In this document: in pieces, positions 53,940-62,954 of the stretch
Layout: every line of letters starts with the position of its first letter
Numbering within the stretch: the stretch's first letter is position 1
DNA from: Novosphingobium aureum
GTDB taxonomy: Bacteria; Pseudomonadota; Alphaproteobacteria; Sphingomonadales; Sphingomonadaceae
Reading direction: 5' to 3'
DNA length: 64,000 bases
Assembly: GCF_015865035.1 (NCBI RefSeq)
Contig: NZ_JADZGI010000002.1
Coordinates: 434,001-498,000 of the forward strand
Made by a program: the position numbers and the translations under genes
Notes under the pieces: generated by a model
What the model was told of the DNA's origin: nothing
The model's database searches: none
What the model saw: the letters and a program-made list of their open reading frames with translations, nothing else

Positions 53940-56171
53940 ATGAGACGCCTCGCCCTACCGCGCGCAAGGAGCTTGCCGCTCGCGCTGCAGATGATCGCGA
54001 TCCCGGTCTGCGCGCTGGTTGCCGCGCAGCTGGTCACGCTCGCCCTCACCGTTCTGATCCCGCCGCGCCCGACCGCGCGCTGGAACCTAGACGACGTAGC
54101 TGCCGCGCTGGCTGAAGGCACGATACCCGATGCTCTCGAACGCCGCGACATGACGGGGCCTCCCGACATTTCGGGTCAAGGCTGGCTGGTCTCCGAATCC
54201 TCGCGCAATGCGCTCGCCGCGCGGCTCGACATGGCTCCGGGCGATATCGTCCTGGCCTTCTATACCCAGCTCCCCGTCGGGGGCGTGGCGGTGCCGACAA
54301 GCACACGCTCACCACTGGCACAGATGGATACCGACAGCAGCGCCACTGCCGACCTTTCCTCATGGCTGATAGAAAGTGCGAAGGCACAGGCAATTCCGGG
54401 CGGACCGCCTCCCGGTGGCGGCGGAGCGCCCGGAGGACTTCCTCCGGGCGGATTTCCCGGCGGCATGCCCCCGGGAGCCCGCCCTGCGCGTGTACCGACA
54501 ATGCCCAGCGGCACGATACCGGGAGGAGCAAGGCCCGCGGGAACCATGCCGGGAGGCACTGGCGCTGGGGCGATGCGTCCTCCAACAGCCGCTCCGGCGA
54601 CACGCGCGCCGGGTGCACACTCTCCCGGCGGACAGCCTCCTGGCAACCGCCCCGGGCCCGCCAGCCCTCCGGCCGGCCCGGCGCAGGGAGAGCAGCCTCC
54701 TTCAGGCCCTAGCGGAGGCATGACCGAGGGGCCATCCGCAGGCACGGGCGCTGGGTACGACCCGGCGGCTCCCGGCACTCCGGGCGGTTCGAACGCAAGC
54801 GCATCAGAAGCCCGCCCGGGAGGGAGTACTCCGGGAATGGCGCCTCCGGGAACGGGCGCACCGGGCATGGGCACAGGTTCGCTAACGGCCGGGGGCTTGC
54901 CGCCGGGCATCGGCGCGAGCCAGTCCTTGCGCGCTCCTCTTGTCGACTTCGCCCCCTCGTCCCCGCCTGCTACCCGAACAGCCGGATCCGATCAGGCTCC
55001 CCGCGCGGATTCCGCCACGGCTCGCCCCATGGAGACGCATGCCCCTGCCGTTCCGGCGCAAACCGTTGCACTCGAGCCGCCTGGCGAAGACGCGGAGGCC
55101 CGAGCCGGCGATGCCGACGCCGCCGTGACGGGCAGTCCTGCAGGCACAGCGCAGCCGATTCCGTTCCGGCGCCAGCACGATTCGATCTTCAACCTCGCCT
55201 CCCCTCCGTTCATCGAGGGCGATTTCGTCGCGGCCGCACGCCAGGGCGACGGCAGCTGGATCGCGGTCGCCCCCCGCGAGGAGCCCTTCCCCAACGCCTG
55301 GCAGCGCCGGGTCATCGTGTGGTTCGCGCTCTCGCTGGCGATCATCAGCCCTCTGGCCTGGCTCTTTGCCCGGCGTATCGTGCTGCCGCTACGCGAATTC
55401 GCCAGTGCGGCCGAACAGCTCGGACGCGACCCCAGCGCGCAGATCCCGCCGCTCTCCGGCCCTGCAGAGATCGGCGGCGCGGCTATTGCCTTCAACCAGA
55501 TGCGCAACCGCGTACGCGCTTTCGTCGAGGATCGCACGACCATGGTCGGCGCGATCAGCCACGACTTGCGCACCCCGCTCACCCGGCTGCGCTTCCGCAT
55601 CGAGGACGTGCCCGACGACCAGCGCGGAGGGCTACTGAAGGAGGTCACCGAGATGGAGGCCATGATCAGCCAGGTCATAGCCTTCATTCATGATGCCTCC
55701 GCGCCGGGCGCACGCGAGCGTGTGCTCTTGGGCGATCTCGTCGCGCAAAGCATCGAGGATGCCAGGCTGGTGGGTGCGGACGTGACGCTGGCCGCTGGGG
55801 TGGCAGTCGTGGTCGACGTCGACCCGGTCGGTATGCGTCGGCTGCTCGACAATCTGGTCGAGAACGCGGTCAAGTATGGCGAACGCGCCTGCGTACGTCT
55901 CGATTTCCGCGCCGGGGAGGCCATCGTCGAGATCGTCGATGACGGCGAAGGCTTTGCGGAGGCCGAATTCGACCTCGTATTCGAGCCCTTCTATCGCAGC
56001 GCCAGCGCGCGCAAGTCGGCCAAGAAGGGCTCGGGGCTCGGCCTCGCGGTATGTCGCTCGATCGCACGAGCGCACGGAGGCGACGTGTCCTTCGCGCATG
56101 ACCCAGCCGGCTTCATCACCCGCCTGCGCCTGCCTGCAACAGCGACAAGCACATCGCGCAAGGCAGGCTGA
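53940..56171 (+). CDS. Sensor histidine kinase with a Pro/Gly-rich periplasmic insert
   Basis: 743 residues from MRRLALPRARSLPL. TM1 is about residues 16-40. A periplasmic region of about 420 residues follows, in which residues 152-380 are low-complexity (GGPPPGGGGAPGGLPPGGFP, then further PGG and PPG units). TM2 is about 458-476 (VIVWFALSLAIISPLAWLF). HAMP, 477-530, precedes HisKA GAISHDLRTPLTRLRFRIED with His541. The ATPase has LLDNLVENAVKYGERACV (N box) and SGLGLAVCRSIARAHGGDV (G box). An ordinary EnvZ-like kinase has about 450 residues, so the insert accounts for the excess. Stop overlaps the start of the barrel gene (TGATG). Confidence 0.94.
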   Translation: MRRLALPRARSLPLALQMIAIPVCALVAAQLVTLALTVLIPPRPTARWNLDDVAAALAEGTIPDALERRDMTGPPDISGQGWLVSESSRNALAARLDMAPGDIVLAFYTQLPVGGVAVPTSTRSPLAQMDTDSSATADLSSWLIESAKAQAIPGGPPPGGGGAPGGLPPGGFPGGMPPGARPARVPTMPSGTIPGGARPAGTMPGGTGAGAMRPPTAAPATRAPGAHSPGGQPPGNRPGPASPPAGPAQGEQPPSGPSGGMTEGPSAGTGAGYDPAAPGTPGGSNASASEARPGGSTPGMAPPGTGAPGMGTGSLTAGGLPPGIGASQSLRAPLVDFAPSSPPATRTAGSDQAPRADSATARPMETHAPAVPAQTVALEPPGEDAEARAGDADAAVTGSPAGTAQPIPFRRQHDSIFNLASPPFIEGDFVAAARQGDGSWIAVAPREEPFPNAWQRRVIVWFALSLAIISPLAWLFARRIVLPLREFASAAEQLGRDPSAQIPPLSGPAEIGGAAIAFNQMRNRVRAFVEDRTTMVGAISHDLRTPLTRLRFRIEDVPDDQRGGLLKEVTEMEAMISQVIAFIHDASAPGARERVLLGDLVAQSIEDARLVGADVTLAAGVAVVVDVDPVGMRRLLDNLVENAVKYGERACVRLDFRAGEAIVEIVDDGEGFAEAEFDLVFEPFYRSASARKSAKKGSGLGLAVCRSIARAHGGDVSFAHDPAGFITRLRLPATATSTSRKAG

Positions 56172-57172
56172 TGCACGCCACACGACGCCTCGGTGCACGC
56201 ACATCCGCCTTCATTATTGCAGCCAGCGCGCTGTTCGCACAGCCGGTCAGCGCGCAACAGGTGCTCCCGGAAACGCCCGGTAGCGAGGGCGATAGGGCCG
56301 AAAGCAATCAGGCTCAGGCCAATCTGCAAAGGGACGAGGCGACCGCGCGCGACGAAGTGGCAGCGCCGCCCCCTTCGGTCATGCCATGGTCCGCTTCCGT
56401 ATCTGCGGGGCTCAGCGCGCGCGATGCAGGGCCCGATGGTTCCTGGCAGTCGCTGGCACTCTCCCGCAGCGTGGGCCGTGGGTACCTTCGGGCAAGTGTG
56501 ATGCGCTACCACGGGACGCTCGTCCAAGCCGATACCGCCCTGCCTTCCGACTACTTCATCGGTACGCTGGGCGCTGGCGGCAATTTCGACAACTGGGTCA
56601 CCGACGGCTGGGTCAGCATCGGTCGCCAGCGCTATGGCCGGATCAGCCAGACCGGCACAGACCAGCCTGCCAGCCGCGAGAGTACCGGAGCGACCTCCAG
56701 CCCCTACTTCGCCGTCGGTGCGGACGTTGGACATGTGATCACGCTCTCGCCGGGATGGTACGCGACCCCGACACTTGCCGTGTCCTATGCCCATGGCCAG
56801 CTTCTGCGTCCCGCGCCCGAGAACAGCGGACTGCCCGATCTCGAGACCGACGAGCCGACCTGGACCGGCGGGGCCAACCTGCGCCTCGACCGCGCATTTG
56901 GCCCGGAAGGCCGGAACTTCATTGGCCTGCTCGCCGCGCGCCAGTGGAGCAGCAACGGAGTTTCCGCCCTCCTGCTGCCGGTTGTCGACGACAGCGCCAT
57001 ACTGCCCGAACTCAAGAGCCGACATTATCCGGACAGCTGGTACGAAGCCGGGGCCAGCGCCAGTCTCTCGCTGCTTCCCCGCCTCGATCTCGATCTTTAC
57101 GCGACCCGCAGCTTTGGAATGAAGGCTGGAGACGTCACCTCCGCTGGCCTGTCGCTGCGCACCCGCTTCTGA
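56171..57172 (+). CDS. Outer-membrane beta-barrel protein coupled to the kinase
   Basis: 333 residues. MHATRRLGARTSAFIIAASA starts a signal peptide with cleavage after QPVSA (about residue 28). A polar linker rich in Gln, Ala and Glu (30-68) leads into a barrel of repeated amphipathic strands (WSASVSAGLSARD, GYLRASVMRYHGTL, YATPTLAVSYAHGQL), ending SAGLSLRTRF with a Phe. It looks like an autotransporter-type barrel without a passenger. It starts on the last base of the kinase stop, so both are made together. It may be the kinase's target or stimulus partner. Unrecognised family. Confidence 0.8.
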   Translation: MHATRRLGARTSAFIIAASALFAQPVSAQQVLPETPGSEGDRAESNQAQANLQRDEATARDEVAAPPPSVMPWSASVSAGLSARDAGPDGSWQSLALSRSVGRGYLRASVMRYHGTLVQADTALPSDYFIGTLGAGGNFDNWVTDGWVSIGRQRYGRISQTGTDQPASRESTGATSSPYFAVGADVGHVITLSPGWYATPTLAVSYAHGQLLRPAPENSGLPDLETDEPTWTGGANLRLDRAFGPEGRNFIGLLAARQWSSNGVSALLLPVVDDSAILPELKSRHYPDSWYEAGASASLSLLPRLDLDLYATRSFGMKAGDVTSAGLSLRTRF

Positions 57173-57463
57173 GGCACTGCCCCTGAATGCGCGAAGTGCG
57201 AACTTAACGCCTCAGCCTGCGAAAACACCGTGTCCAAGGCATTTTCCGGACAGATTTCCAGCGCGCCGCGGCGCCGCCGCGACAAGACTGCTCTGAATTG
57301 GGACAATCAGGGTTTACACCACTGGTGACGCTGAAAAATTTAAACTACACCGCAATGCAACAAAGTCTCTGGTAATGTCTTGATCCCTTCGCCGTCCGCC
57401 CCGGTTCTCGGCACAGTTAAACCCGGCAGTGGCCATATGCGCCGCATGAGGAGCTGAAGTTTC

Positions 57464-58477
57464 GTGGAATTTCATGGGCAGACGGTCCTGGTTACTGGCG
57501 CGGCCGGGTTTATCGGCGCGGCCGTCAGCGAAGCGCTGATGGCGCGTGGTACGGCCGTCATCGGGATCGACAATCTCAACGACTATTACCCGGTATCGCT
57601 CAAGCAGGCACGCCTCGCCCGGCTCGCGCAGGCCAGTGGTGCGCCCTTCACGTTCATCGAGCGGGACTTCTCGGACATGGCCGCGCTTACCGAAGCGCTG
57701 GCGGGTCACGACTTCGCACGCATCGTTCATCTCGGTGCCCAGGCAGGCGTGCGCTATTCGCTGGAGAACCCGCAGGCCTACGTCGCCTCGAACCTTGCCG
57801 GCCACGTCAACATGCTGGAACTTGCGCGCGCTCGCGGGGTCGAGCACATGGTCTATGCCAGCTCGAGCTCGGTCTACGGCGGCAATACCAAGCTGCCCTT
57901 CGCGGTCGAGGATCGCACCGACCATCCGGTCTCGCTCTACGCCGCAACCAAGCGCGCCGACGAACTGATGAGCGAGACTTACGCCCATCTCTTCGCGATC
58001 CCGCTGACCGGCCTGCGCTTCTTCACCGTCTACGGCCCATGGGGCCGGCCCGACATGGCCATGTGGCTGTTCACCGAGCGCATGCTCACCGGGCAGCCGA
58101 TCAACGTGTTCAACCACGGCGAGATGCAGCGCGATTTCACGTATATCGACGATATCGTCGGCGGCATTCTCGCCTGCCTCGATCGCGCGCCTGCCGCCGA
58201 TGGCAGCGTCAAGGCGGGCGGCAGCACCAAGCCGCACGCGCTCTACAACATTGGCAACCACCGTAGCGAACGCCTGATGCGCCTGATCGAGGTGCTCGAA
58301 GAGGCCTGCGGTGTGAAGGCGAAGCTCAACCTGCTCGACATGCAGCCAGGCGACGTGCCCGCCACTTATGCCGACATCACGGCGCTGACCCGGGACACCG
58401 GCTATGCGCCCTCCACCCCGATCGAGATCGGCGTCCCCCGGTTCGTCGATTGGTTTCGTAACTATAAGTTAAAATAA
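57464..58477 (+). CDS. UDP-glucuronate 4-epimerase
   Basis: Extended SDR of 337 residues that interconverts UDP-glucuronate and UDP-galacturonate. From GTG, MEFHGQTVLVTGAAGFIGAA has GxxGxxG; VIGIDNLNDYYPVSLKQARL is the diagnostic NLNDYY-x-x-x-LK motif of this group. GAQAGVRYSLENPQAY, ASSSSVYGGNTKLPF and YAATKRADELM (Tyr-x3-Lys) follow, with TVYGPWGRPDMAMW. GAGGAG lies about eleven bases upstream. Next to ugd, it gives the EPS acidic sugars. Confidence 0.93.
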   Translation: MEFHGQTVLVTGAAGFIGAAVSEALMARGTAVIGIDNLNDYYPVSLKQARLARLAQASGAPFTFIERDFSDMAALTEALAGHDFARIVHLGAQAGVRYSLENPQAYVASNLAGHVNMLELARARGVEHMVYASSSSVYGGNTKLPFAVEDRTDHPVSLYAATKRADELMSETYAHLFAIPLTGLRFFTVYGPWGRPDMAMWLFTERMLTGQPINVFNHGEMQRDFTYIDDIVGGILACLDRAPAADGSVKAGGSTKPHALYNIGNHRSERLMRLIEVLEEACGVKAKLNLLDMQPGDVPATYADITALTRDTGYAPSTPIEIGVPRFVDWFRNYKLK

Positions 58478-58567
58478 CCAAGGCACAGCGAGCAGGTACA
58501 GCGCCTGCTTGGCTTACTGCTTGCCTGACGTTATGCAATAATCACCTTTCAAGCCGAAGAGGTTTTC

Positions 58568-59878
58568 ATGAAGATTGCGATGGTTGGTTCCGGATACGTG
58601 GGCCTTGTTTCCGGTGCATGCTTTGCTGACTTCGGTCACGACGTCGTGTGTATCGACAAGGACCAGAGCAAGATCGACCGTCTGCACGATGGCATCATGC
58701 CCATCTACGAGCCGGGCCTCGACGCACTGGTCGAACGCAACGTGCGCGATGGCCGCCTGAGCTTCACCACCAATCTGGCCGAGGGCATCGAAGGCGCCAG
58801 TGCGATCTTCATCGCCGTGGGCACGCCCTCGCGTCGCGGCGATGGCCATGCCGACCTGTCCTACGTCTATGCCGTCGCCAAGGAAGTCGGTGAGAACCTC
58901 GCCAACGAAGCGGTGATCGTCACCAAGTCGACCGTGCCCGTCGGCACCGGCGACGAGGTCGAGCGCATCATCTCGGAATGCAACCCGGCACACAAGTTCG
59001 CCGTCGTCTCGAACCCCGAGTTCCTGCGCGAAGGTGCCGCAATCGGCGACTTCAAGCGCCCCGACCGCATCGTCATCGGTGCCGAGGACGACCTTGGCCG
59101 CGAGATCATGGCCGAAGTCTACCGCCCGCTGTTCCTCAATGAATCGCCGATCCTGTTCGTCAGCCGCCGCTCCTCGGAGCTGACCAAGTACGCCGCCAAC
59201 GCCTTCCTCGCGGTGAAGATCACCTTCATCAACGAGATGGCGGACCTGTGCGAAAAGGTCGGCGGCAACGTGCAGGACGTCGCCAAGGGCATCGGCCTCG
59301 ACAACCGCATCGGCTCCAAGTTCCTTCACGCCGGCCCCGGTTATGGCGGCTCGTGCTTCCCCAAGGACACGCTCGCCCTGCTCAAGACCGCCGAGGACTA
59401 CGACAGCCCGGTGCGCATCGTCGAGGCGGTGGTCAAGGTCAACGACACCCGCAAGCGTGCGATGGGCCGCAAGGTGCTCGATGCGCTGGGCGGCCATGAC
59501 GCCGCGCGCGGCAAGAAGGTCGCCATGCTCGGCCTGACCTTCAAGCCCAACACCGACGACATGCGCGACAGCCCGGCGATCGCGGTCGCCCAGACCCTCG
59601 TCGATGCGGGCGTCAGCGTCGCCGCCTTCGACCCCGAGGGCATGGAGCTCGCCGCGCCGCTGATGCCGCAGGTCGAGATGAAGAAGGACACTTACGAGGC
59701 CATCGAGGGCGCCGACGCGGTCGTCATCGTGACCGAGTGGGACGCCTTCCGCGCGCTCGACTTCGATCGCATCAAGAAGATCGCCAAGGCCCCGGTCATG
59801 GTCGACCTGCGCAACATCTACAAGGCAGCGGACATGGCCGAAGTCGGCTTCACCTACACCTCGGTCGGCCGCCCCTGA
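58568..59878 (+). CDS. ugd: UDP-glucose 6-dehydrogenase
   Basis: Oxidises UDP-glucose to UDP-glucuronate with NAD. 436 residues. MKIAMVGSGYVGLVSGACFA is the NAD site. VGTPSRRGDGHADLSYV, KSTVPVGTGDEVERII and NPEFLREGAAIGDFKRPDR follow. The catalytic Cys is in GPGYGGSCFPKDTLAL (about residue 260). LGLTFKPNTDDMRDSPAI is typical. Two hairpins downstream look like its terminator. Confidence 0.97.
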   Translation: MKIAMVGSGYVGLVSGACFADFGHDVVCIDKDQSKIDRLHDGIMPIYEPGLDALVERNVRDGRLSFTTNLAEGIEGASAIFIAVGTPSRRGDGHADLSYVYAVAKEVGENLANEAVIVTKSTVPVGTGDEVERIISECNPAHKFAVVSNPEFLREGAAIGDFKRPDRIVIGAEDDLGREIMAEVYRPLFLNESPILFVSRRSSELTKYAANAFLAVKITFINEMADLCEKVGGNVQDVAKGIGLDNRIGSKFLHAGPGYGGSCFPKDTLALLKTAEDYDSPVRIVEAVVKVNDTRKRAMGRKVLDALGGHDAARGKKVAMLGLTFKPNTDDMRDSPAIAVAQTLVDAGVSVAAFDPEGMELAAPLMPQVEMKKDTYEAIEGADAVVIVTEWDAFRALDFDRIKKIAKAPVMVDLRNIYKAADMAEVGFTYTSVGRP

Positions 59879-59889
59879 TCGGCTCCGGA

Positions 59890-59977
59890 GCGGGCGGTCT
59901 GCGCGACCGCCCGCCTCACACCAGAACATAGCCTGACGGGCACCGGTAACGCGCCACAAGGCCCGTTACCGGTGCCC
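59890..59977 (+). terminator. Two strong hairpins downstream of ugd
   Basis: GCGGGCGGTC pairs with GACCGCCCGC across TGCGC (59890-59914). GGGCACCGGTAACG pairs with CGTTACCGGTGCCC across a 12-base loop (59938-59977). Both are perfect. The first follows the ugd stop by a dozen bases. Neither has a long T-run on the plus strand. Confidence 0.7.
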
Positions 59978-60039
59978 GTTCGCATTTCGTGTTCCTGCCT
60001 GGAAACGCACGCGACAAGCAGCGCCCATATCCGGCGCAA

Positions 60040-60112
60040 AAAACGGGCCCGGAAGCATGGGGACTTCCGGGCCAGGAAAAAGGTCGCTCAGCAAGAGCCA
60101 CCTTCGGGTCGC
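60040..60112 (-). ncRNA. Candidate small RNA ending in an intrinsic terminator
   Basis: On the minus strand GGCCCGGAAG pairs perfectly with CTTCCGGGCC (10-bp stem, 8-base loop, plus positions 60046-60073), followed by CGTTTTTT. No minus-strand gene ends here; the next one to the right ends at 60950. Upstream is TATGAT (plus 60119-60124) as a -10, with a symmetric CGTGA-N6-TCACG box centred 32 bp further up, the class II activator spacing. A transcript from about 60112 to 60040 would be about 73 nt, with a 5' hairpin (GCTC/GAGC) and the terminator. Confidence 0.5.
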
Positions 60113-60145
60113 AAGGCAATCATAGGCTCACACCCGCATTTTTCC

Positions 60146-60161
60146 CGTGACGCAGATCACG
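60146..60161. promoter_or_regulatory. CRP/FNR-type binding site
   Basis: CGTGA-CGCAGA-TCACG is a symmetric variant of the CRP consensus TGTGA-N6-TCACA. Its centre (60153.5) is 32 bp upstream of the TATGAT on the minus strand, as in class II promoters. It also lies about 100 bp upstream of a Crp/Fnr-family gene, so it may serve that gene as well. Symmetry and spacing are visible; the binding factor is inferred. Confidence 0.6.
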
Positions 60162-60261
60162 CCCCCCTGTTGAAGGGAGATTCATCTTGAAATTTCTGCG
60201 CTTAGGCGGAATCTAGCGCACCGAAAAAGTCGGGCGATCGTCCGCCGCCGGGGGCCAGGCC

Positions 60262-60915
60262 TTGAATCACGATGACCAGATTGAGGCAATCGGCGCCATT
60301 TTCCGCTGCGAGCGGGATTCGGCCAGCACCCTCGCCGACATCGTGAGCGTGCACCAGCACGCCGCAGGAGATATCCTCGCGTCGCAAGGCGGTCCTGCGA
60401 ACCATTTCTGGCTGGTCACCGAAGGTGCCGTGCGCGTCGATGCCTTCGGGGTCGATGGACAGCGCCAGCAACTGGCCCAGTACGGGCCGGGCGAAGGCTT
60501 CGGAGCCTTTCCGGAAGCCTCGACCCATCGCGCCGAGATCAGCGCCGCAAGCGAGGCGACGCTGCTCCGCTTCGAAGCCACGCGGCTTGCCGAGGTCGTC
60601 GCTGGCAATGCGCAGGTCGGCGCAGGCATGGCCCGGCTGCTTGCCCGCCAGCTCGATCGCGCACTCGATCGCATGGTGACGCGCACGACCTACAGCGCAG
60701 CGGGAAGGGTCTATGCCGAATTGCTCTCGCTCGCCGGAGAAAGCGCGCGGATTGCGCCCCCGCCCAAGATCACAGCACTGGCGCTCAGCGCCAATACAAC
60801 GCGCGAGACTGCCTCGCGCGCGATCGCGGTGCTGATCCGGCGTGGTATCGTGACCCGCGACGATACCTGCCTCGTCATCGCTTCACCGCGCATGTTGATG
60901 GACCTGATTTCCTGA
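60262..60915 (+). CDS. Crp/Fnr-family transcription regulator
   Basis: 217 residues from a TTG start (NHDDQIEAIGAIFRCERDS). A cyclic-nucleotide-type beta roll covers about residues 20-130 (QHAAGDILASQGGPANHFWLVTEGAVRVDAF, GPGEGFGAFPEAS). The C-terminal winged helix has KITALALSANTTRETASRAI as the recognition helix. The N-terminal Cys cluster of true FNR is absent (one Cys), and the cAMP-binding Arg-Ser-Ala motif is not clear, so the ligand is unknown. It converges on the TPR-operon and is downstream of the CRP/FNR-like box. Confidence 0.88.
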   Translation: MNHDDQIEAIGAIFRCERDSASTLADIVSVHQHAAGDILASQGGPANHFWLVTEGAVRVDAFGVDGQRQQLAQYGPGEGFGAFPEASTHRAEISAASEATLLRFEATRLAEVVAGNAQVGAGMARLLARQLDRALDRMVTRTTYSAAGRVYAELLSLAGESARIAPPPKITALALSANTTRETASRAIAVLIRRGIVTRDDTCLVIASPRMLMDLIS

Positions 60916-60949
60916 CACCCCGAGCCGGTGCGACACACCGACGCGAGCG

Positions 60950-62434
60950 TCAGGCGCTCTCGCTCCTCAGGTAGCGGCCTACCGGGATATCACCGAGCGC
61001 GGTGACGATCTCACCCCCGGTCTCGAAACGGTACTGCGGCGCGACAAGATCGAAGGCCGCCGCTTGCGGCCAGGGCGCACAGACCTCGCCGGGCATGGCA
61101 CCGCGCGCCAGAACCCCGGCCTGCTTGCCGACGATGTGCAGATCAGCATCGGGCAATGTCGAACGGGTATCGAGGCCCAGCCGGGCATCGGGATCCAGCG
61201 CCAGGACCTGTGCAGCCAGGGCCATTGCCTTTGCCGGATCCTCGAACAGGGCGAGATGGTGACCCGCCTCGGCCAGCGCCAGCGCCTGACCCGCAACCCC
61301 GGGCGGAAACGGCGCGAGCGAGGCCAGAACCGTGCGCACCACGTTCACGCCGAGCCCCCCGCGGGGCACTGGCGCGGGATGATCGAGCAGGACCTCGCGA
61401 TGAGGCAGGCCGCGCGCACGCCAGGCCTCGTGCGAACGGCTCAGTGCATCGCCCTTGCGCGCCGCGCGCAGTGCCAGCGCCTCGCCTGCCAGCGCATCGG
61501 CGCTGCGGATCGCGAGCCCCATCGCCACCCGGGCCGCCTCGTCGATGCCTGCCCGCGATACCGGCGCCTGCGGGTCGAGGCAGGTGACCGAATGAGCCTG
61601 CTCCAGCAAGGCGTCGAAGCGCGGCAGCCAGTGGGCACCGAACGGCGTGACCGAAGTCTCGCGAAACGTGCCGATCGACCCGGGCAGCACCACGTGCAGT
61701 TCGGCTCCGCGCGCCAGCGCGCGCTCGGCGATGAGAATGTCGACACCTGCCGCCAAGGCCCCATGGACCGAGGCCGGCGTGACTTCCTCGAGAACCGCGG
61801 CAAGTTCGGCGCGCACCGCATCCTCGCGATCGGCGAGCAGGATGATCCCGCTGAAGTAGAGGCTCGGCGGCGGACCGAAGCCGTCGAGCAGCGCACTGTC
61901 GAGCCCCTTTACGGCAAGGATCGCTCGCAGCTGGGACAGCGTTGCGGCCTGATCCTCCCAGGCATCGGGTGCCAGCGCGACCGCTTCGGCCAGCGCCTTG
62001 CGGCAACCTTGCGTATCGCCGAGCAGAAGCAGCGCCTCGGCAGCCGTCGCACCCAGCCAATAGCGGGTTTCTGGTTCGTGATCGCCGCTCGCGAGCAGAT
62101 CGAGGACGTGGCGTGCTAGTGCTTCGGCCTGCGCATTGTCGCCGTTGAGGCAGGCGATGGTGGCGGCATTGATCAACGGGTAAGTCGCGCGCCTGTCGCC
62201 GGCAGCCTGGCGATAGGCATCGTGCGCCTCGCGCAGCAGGCGTGCGCGTGCCGCCCCCTTGCTGCGCTGCGCACGATCCTTGAGCAGGCGCCCCTTGAGG
62301 CTGAGCGCCTCGGGCACGAGCGAGCCATGCAGGCCAGCCTCGCCGAACATCCGCCAGGCCCGCATGGTATCACCCGCGCGGGCGACCTGGCGGATGCGAA
62401 TGAGCATCGGACTTGTCACGCGCAAGGCGTCCAT
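60950..62434 (-). CDS. TPR protein with SLOG-like and degenerate cyclase-like domains
   Basis: 494 residues. TPR-like helices cover about 1-180, resembling the TPR-S/TRAF-binding-type module. Residues about 191-286 (SLYFSGIILLADREDA, HGALAAGVDILIAERALARG, AELHVVLPGSIGTFRETSV) match the Rossmann-like module that often follows it. Residues about 362-490 follow the order of class III nucleotidyl cyclases (NVVRTVLASLAPFPPG, then AEAGHHLALFEDPAKA, DARLGLDTR, AMPGEVCAPWP, GDIPVGRYL). The metal Asp of the first strand and the GDG loop (here GHH) are lost. It therefore looks like an inactive cyclase. Its start abuts the stop of the upstream gene. Confidence 0.7.
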   Translation of the reverse strand: MDALRVTSPMLIRIRQVARAGDTMRAWRMFGEAGLHGSLVPEALSLKGRLLKDRAQRSKGAARARLLREAHDAYRQAAGDRRATYPLINAATIACLNGDNAQAEALARHVLDLLASGDHEPETRYWLGATAAEALLLLGDTQGCRKALAEAVALAPDAWEDQAATLSQLRAILAVKGLDSALLDGFGPPPSLYFSGIILLADREDAVRAELAAVLEEVTPASVHGALAAGVDILIAERALARGAELHVVLPGSIGTFRETSVTPFGAHWLPRFDALLEQAHSVTCLDPQAPVSRAGIDEAARVAMGLAIRSADALAGEALALRAARKGDALSRSHEAWRARGLPHREVLLDHPAPVPRGGLGVNVVRTVLASLAPFPPGVAGQALALAEAGHHLALFEDPAKAMALAAQVLALDPDARLGLDTRSTLPDADLHIVGKQAGVLARGAMPGEVCAPWPQAAAFDLVAPQYRFETGGEIVTALGDIPVGRYLRSESA

Positions 62435-62911
62435 TCAGTCCACCGGCGGCGGGTTCTTGATGTCGGGATCGATGGTGAGACCGATCCAGCGCGGCTCGCC
62501 ATCCGTGCCCGGCTGGAGCAGGTCGACGTTGATATTGAAGCGATGGATCGTCCCGACCTTGCCACCCTCGTTGTAGCGCGCGGCGAAACGCACGGTCTTG
62601 TAGCGATCGAGCTTGGGATCATAAGCGCCATAGCTTACACTGCCGTAATAGGACGAAAGCGTTTCCTTCGTCGTTATGGCATCGAATTCCTTGGAAAAAT
62701 AGAGCTGATCACCTTCGAGGACGATCTCCACGAAGCTGTTGCAGGTGATCGCGATATAGTCCTTGCCGCTGCTCTTCTGCGCATAGTCGAGCACGATCTG
62801 CCCGTCCTTCACGCCCAGGGTCACGGTGAAAACAAGCGGCTCGGCCGCCTCGTCCAGCCCCAGGTCCAGCAGCGGCGCGAGGCCGTACTGCGTGTAGTTC
62901 AAGGTCGACAT
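62435..62911 (-). CDS. Unrecognised 158-residue protein of the TPR operon
   Basis: Protein starting MSTLNYTQYGLAPLLDLGLD. It is soluble and beta-rich, with segments such as FTVTLGVKDGQIVLDYAQKS, VEIVLEGDQLYFSKEF and RYKTVRFAARYNEGGKVGTI. The end DIKNPPPVD is Pro-rich. No signal peptide, no membrane span and no known catalytic motif is seen. Its stop TGA is immediately followed by the ATG of the TPR/SLOG/cyclase-like gene, and it follows the membrane-TPR gene by 43 bp, so the three form one unit. Function unknown. Confidence 0.8.
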   Translation of the reverse strand: MSTLNYTQYGLAPLLDLGLDEAAEPLVFTVTLGVKDGQIVLDYAQKSSGKDYIAITCNSFVEIVLEGDQLYFSKEFDAITTKETLSSYYGSVSYGAYDPKLDRYKTVRFAARYNEGGKVGTIHRFNINVDLLQPGTDGEPRWIGLTIDPDIKNPPPVD

Positions 62912-62954
62912 TTACTTCCCCTCTGCAATATCCCGCCCCACCCGGGCAGGCCTC

